Shown piece after piece: positions 5,647-6,764 of a stretch of DNA of 6,764 nucleotides. A program made the translations under genes and the position numbers. This DNA comes from an uncultured Coriobacteriaceae bacterium (lineage in GTDB: Bacteria; Actinomycetota; Coriobacteriia; Coriobacteriales; QAMH01): contig CACZSV010000083.1 of NCBI GenBank assembly GCA_902783925.1, positions 1 through 6,764 of the forward strand. The letters run 5' to 3'. Positions within the stretch are counted from its first letter, which is position 1. Every line of letters starts with the position of its first letter. The notes below the pieces were generated by a model that saw nothing but the letters and a program-made list of their open reading frames with translations, did not search any database and was not told where the DNA came from.

Positions 5647-5868
5647 ATGAGCCAGGATGACCTGTCAACTCATGTCAGGATTGCCCAGGGCGGTGGGACG
5701 GAGCATCAGAAATCGAAGCAGTTCGGCTTGTTCAAAAGATCGCTGAAGTTTGTACTGCTGCGGGACGGCATCGCCATAAACCCCCGCGATATACTCGAAG
5801 GGTACTTCTATAGAAGACCAGGCCAGACAAGCAAAAGGGCGTTACATATGATCGGTAACAGTGATTAG
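5647..5868 (+). CDS. Possible small hypothetical protein (73 residues)
   Basis: The ORF runs from ATG 5647 to TAG 5866-5868 and matches no family I know. The product is basic in its second half, with a plausible core (KQFGLFKRSLKFVLLRDG, then NPRDILEGYFYRRPG), no membrane helix and no cysteines. No clear ribosome binding site precedes the ATG (GCCGGCG only), and no + strand promoter is visible; the upstream DNA is the idi promoter region. Its stop overlaps the stop of the convergent Pr6Pr-like gene (TTAG shared at 5865-5868). The - strand frame opposite it (5732-5935) looks less protein-like. It may be a real small gene, or the remnant of the end of a longer one. Confidence 0.35.
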   Translation: MSQDDLSTHVRIAQGGGTEHQKSKQFGLFKRSLKFVLLRDGIAINPRDILEGYFYRRPGQTSKRALHMIGNSD

Positions 5869-6539
5869 GCTGTTTTTTTGTCTGCGATATGACCAAGAAT
5901 CTTATCAATCGCAAAGAGCAGGTATCCAACCGCAATGAAAGCGACCAGCATTGCCCCGATGAAGAGTGCTACCCCCTCGACACCCGAAATTGTGGGATCG
6001 AGGAAGGTATAGGGGTAGCGGCTTATATCTGCTGTTGTGCCTCCTCCCAAATCCAGCCCGAGGGGACCCGCACCGACCACCACAACGACAAGGTAAACGA
6101 CCGCCAGAGACAACCACGCGAAAGGACCCCAGACGGCCATCTTGCCCTTCTCGTCGAACAACAGCCAGTCGAGGATGGCCATTGCCGGCACGACGTAATG
6201 CATGGCGACGAGATGCCACACGAGCTGGCCATCCTCGAACATGGCATCGAAGAGCATGAAATGCGCTATCAGTGCGGTTATGAGAAGCGAGATTGTGGCC
6301 GTGTACTTGGCCTGCGGCGCAAAGACTTCGTATTTGTCACCCTTGTTCGCAACAAGGTATATTGCAGCTACGAGAAAATACCCCCACGCGAAAATGTTGG
6401 AAACGTTGGTGAACATGTAGGGGAAGCTCGTGTGGTAGGTACCAGAAAGGATGCCCGACCCATCGAGTAGGCCGTAGGTGGCGACCAGCACTAACGCGAA
6501 CTTCCAAACCGCCGATGCGGTCTTGTTTCTGATATGCAA
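5865..6539 (-). CDS. Pr6Pr-like membrane protein (FAR-17a/AIG1-related), six predicted helices
   Basis: This 224-residue protein has six hydrophobic segments at about 10-28, 47-64, 80-99, 107-127, 138-156 and 188-212. The pattern FTNVSNIFAW (43-52), LVWHLVAMHYVVPAMAILDWLLFDE (from 106, with the His...Pro...Asp-Trp spacing) and YPYTFLDP (175-182) fits the Pr6Pr/FAR-17a/AIG1-like family seen mainly in Actinobacteria. Eukaryotic AIG1/ADTRP relatives hydrolyse fatty-acid esters with a Thr/His pair. T44 and H109 are the obvious candidates here, but activity in bacterial members is not established, so this is inference. The start is TTG at 6539, decided by GGGGGTGA six bases upstream and an in-frame TGA just before it. 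The C-terminus is basic (DKKTA). The neighbours do not suggest a pathway. Confidence 0.82.
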   Translation of the reverse strand: MHIRNKTASAVWKFALVLVATYGLLDGSGILSGTYHTSFPYMFTNVSNIFAWGYFLVAAIYLVANKGDKYEVFAPQAKYTATISLLITALIAHFMLFDAMFEDGQLVWHLVAMHYVVPAMAILDWLLFDEKGKMAVWGPFAWLSLAVVYLVVVVVGAGPLGLDLGGGTTADISRYPYTFLDPTISGVEGVALFIGAMLVAFIAVGYLLFAIDKILGHIADKKTA

Positions 6540-6545
6540 GGGCCA

Positions 6546-6553
6546 TCACCCCC
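6546..6553 (-). promoter_or_regulatory. Near-consensus ribosome binding site that selects a TTG start
   Basis: On the - strand GGGGGTGA matches GGAGGTGA at 7 of 8 bases, with 6 bases to TTG 6539. The in-frame TGA at 6548-6546 lies inside it, so no upstream start in that frame is possible. The nearby ATG (within GTGATGG) is in another frame that gives an unnatural protein. Confidence 0.75.
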
Positions 6554-6585
6554 AATCAGGCCAAGCATGTTATGCCGAACCGCGT

Positions 6586-6600
6586 ATTATAGACATTATA
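6586..6600 (-). promoter_or_regulatory. Two overlapping candidate -10 boxes upstream of the Pr6Pr-like gene
   Basis: TATAAT occurs twice on the - strand, at 6600-6595 and 6591-6586, about 46-60 bases before the TTG start. Neither has a convincing -35 box at 16-18 bases (GGTATC, AGGTAT or AAGGTG at best), so strength and exact start are uncertain; an activator-dependent promoter is possible. Confidence 0.45.
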
Positions 6601-6659
6601 TAAGAATTCACCTTGCGATACCTGTATGCCTCAGGCGCATTCTCCACATAGGTTGACCG

Positions 6660-6678
6660 AAAAACAAGCAGGATGCTT
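6660..6678 (-). terminator. Probable Rho-independent terminator of the gene entering from the right
   Basis: Read on the - strand: AAGCA, loop TCC, TGCTT, then G and five T. The 5-bp stem is AT-rich and weak, but the position is right: its first two bases lie inside the TAA stop at 6679-6677. Confidence 0.55.
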
Positions 6679-6763
6679 ACCCGCAAAGCAAGCGGCGGAC
6701 ATCCGCGTGGCATTCGGGCTTCACAAGGTAGTACAGGAGGACGTCGACGAGCTTTTCGCGTTT
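6677..6763 (-). CDS. C-terminal 28 residues of an unknown gene, partial
   Basis: The - strand frame entering from the right edge reads KREKLVDVLLYYLVKPEC then HADVRRLLCG and stops at TAA 6679-6677. The mix of charged and aliphatic residues with a helical pattern looks like a real C-terminus, and the other two - strand frames give arginine- and proline-rich or interrupted sequence. The terminator-like hairpin at the stop supports a gene end. The fragment is too short to name a family. The gene would be upstream of, and in the same direction as, the Pr6Pr-like gene, with about 137 bases of non-coding DNA between them. Confidence 0.5.
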   Translation of the reverse strand, partial: KREKLVDVLLYYLVKPECHADVRRLLCG

Positions 6764-6764
6764 C

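Noticed and set aside
5841..5859. Hairpin GTTAC...GTAAC as a terminator of the Pr6Pr-like gene
   Set aside because: The stem is short and AT-rich with a 9-base loop, and only a four-T run lies several bases beyond it; likely chance.

Overview
The window reads as ordinary bacterial chromosome: moderately high GC, dense short-spaced genes and strong AGGGG/GGAG ribosome binding sites. The set rseP-ispG, a type I idi and a Pr6Pr-like membrane protein fits an actinomycete-lineage bacterium, possibly of the Coriobacteriia. That taxonomic guess is inference; no rRNA or other marker gene is present.

Left part, + strand (1-2806). The end of an RseP/M50 membrane protease is followed after one base by ispG, the [4Fe-4S] enzyme that makes HMBPP in the MEP isoprenoid pathway, and six bases later by trmO, a tRNA t6A37 methyltransferase. 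These three look like one operon. The trmO stop codon is the first three bases of a 66-bp tandem repeat (two full copies and a partial third) that carries GC-rich palindromes. Beyond the repeat lies an unrecognised four-helix membrane protein.

Middle, - strand (2807-4537). A 20-bp-arm inverted repeat separates that membrane protein from a convergent EamA/DMT-type transporter. Immediately upstream of the transporter is a moeA gene (molybdopterin molybdenumtransferase) that stops after 233 codons. It lacks the second half of its MoaB/Mog-like domain and the C-terminal domain, so it is most likely a deletion remnant.

Right part (4538-6764). Two small + strand ORFs, overlapping by ATGCATGA, fill the space between moeA and idi and match nothing I recognise. 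idi (- strand) has a textbook promoter. With ispG, it means two isoprenoid-precursor steps lie within 5 kb: IspG makes HMBPP, IspH (not seen) would convert it to IPP/DMAPP, and Idi balances those two. A further small + strand ORF of doubtful status meets the stop of a TTG-started Pr6Pr-like six-helix membrane protein. The window ends with the last 28 codons of an unknown - strand gene and its probable terminator.

No mobile element, CRISPR array or RNA gene was seen. I did not find a convincing new system. The best candidates for a second look are the truncated moeA, the small coupled ORF pair, the repeat that supplies a stop codon, and the unusual N-terminal stretch of IspG.
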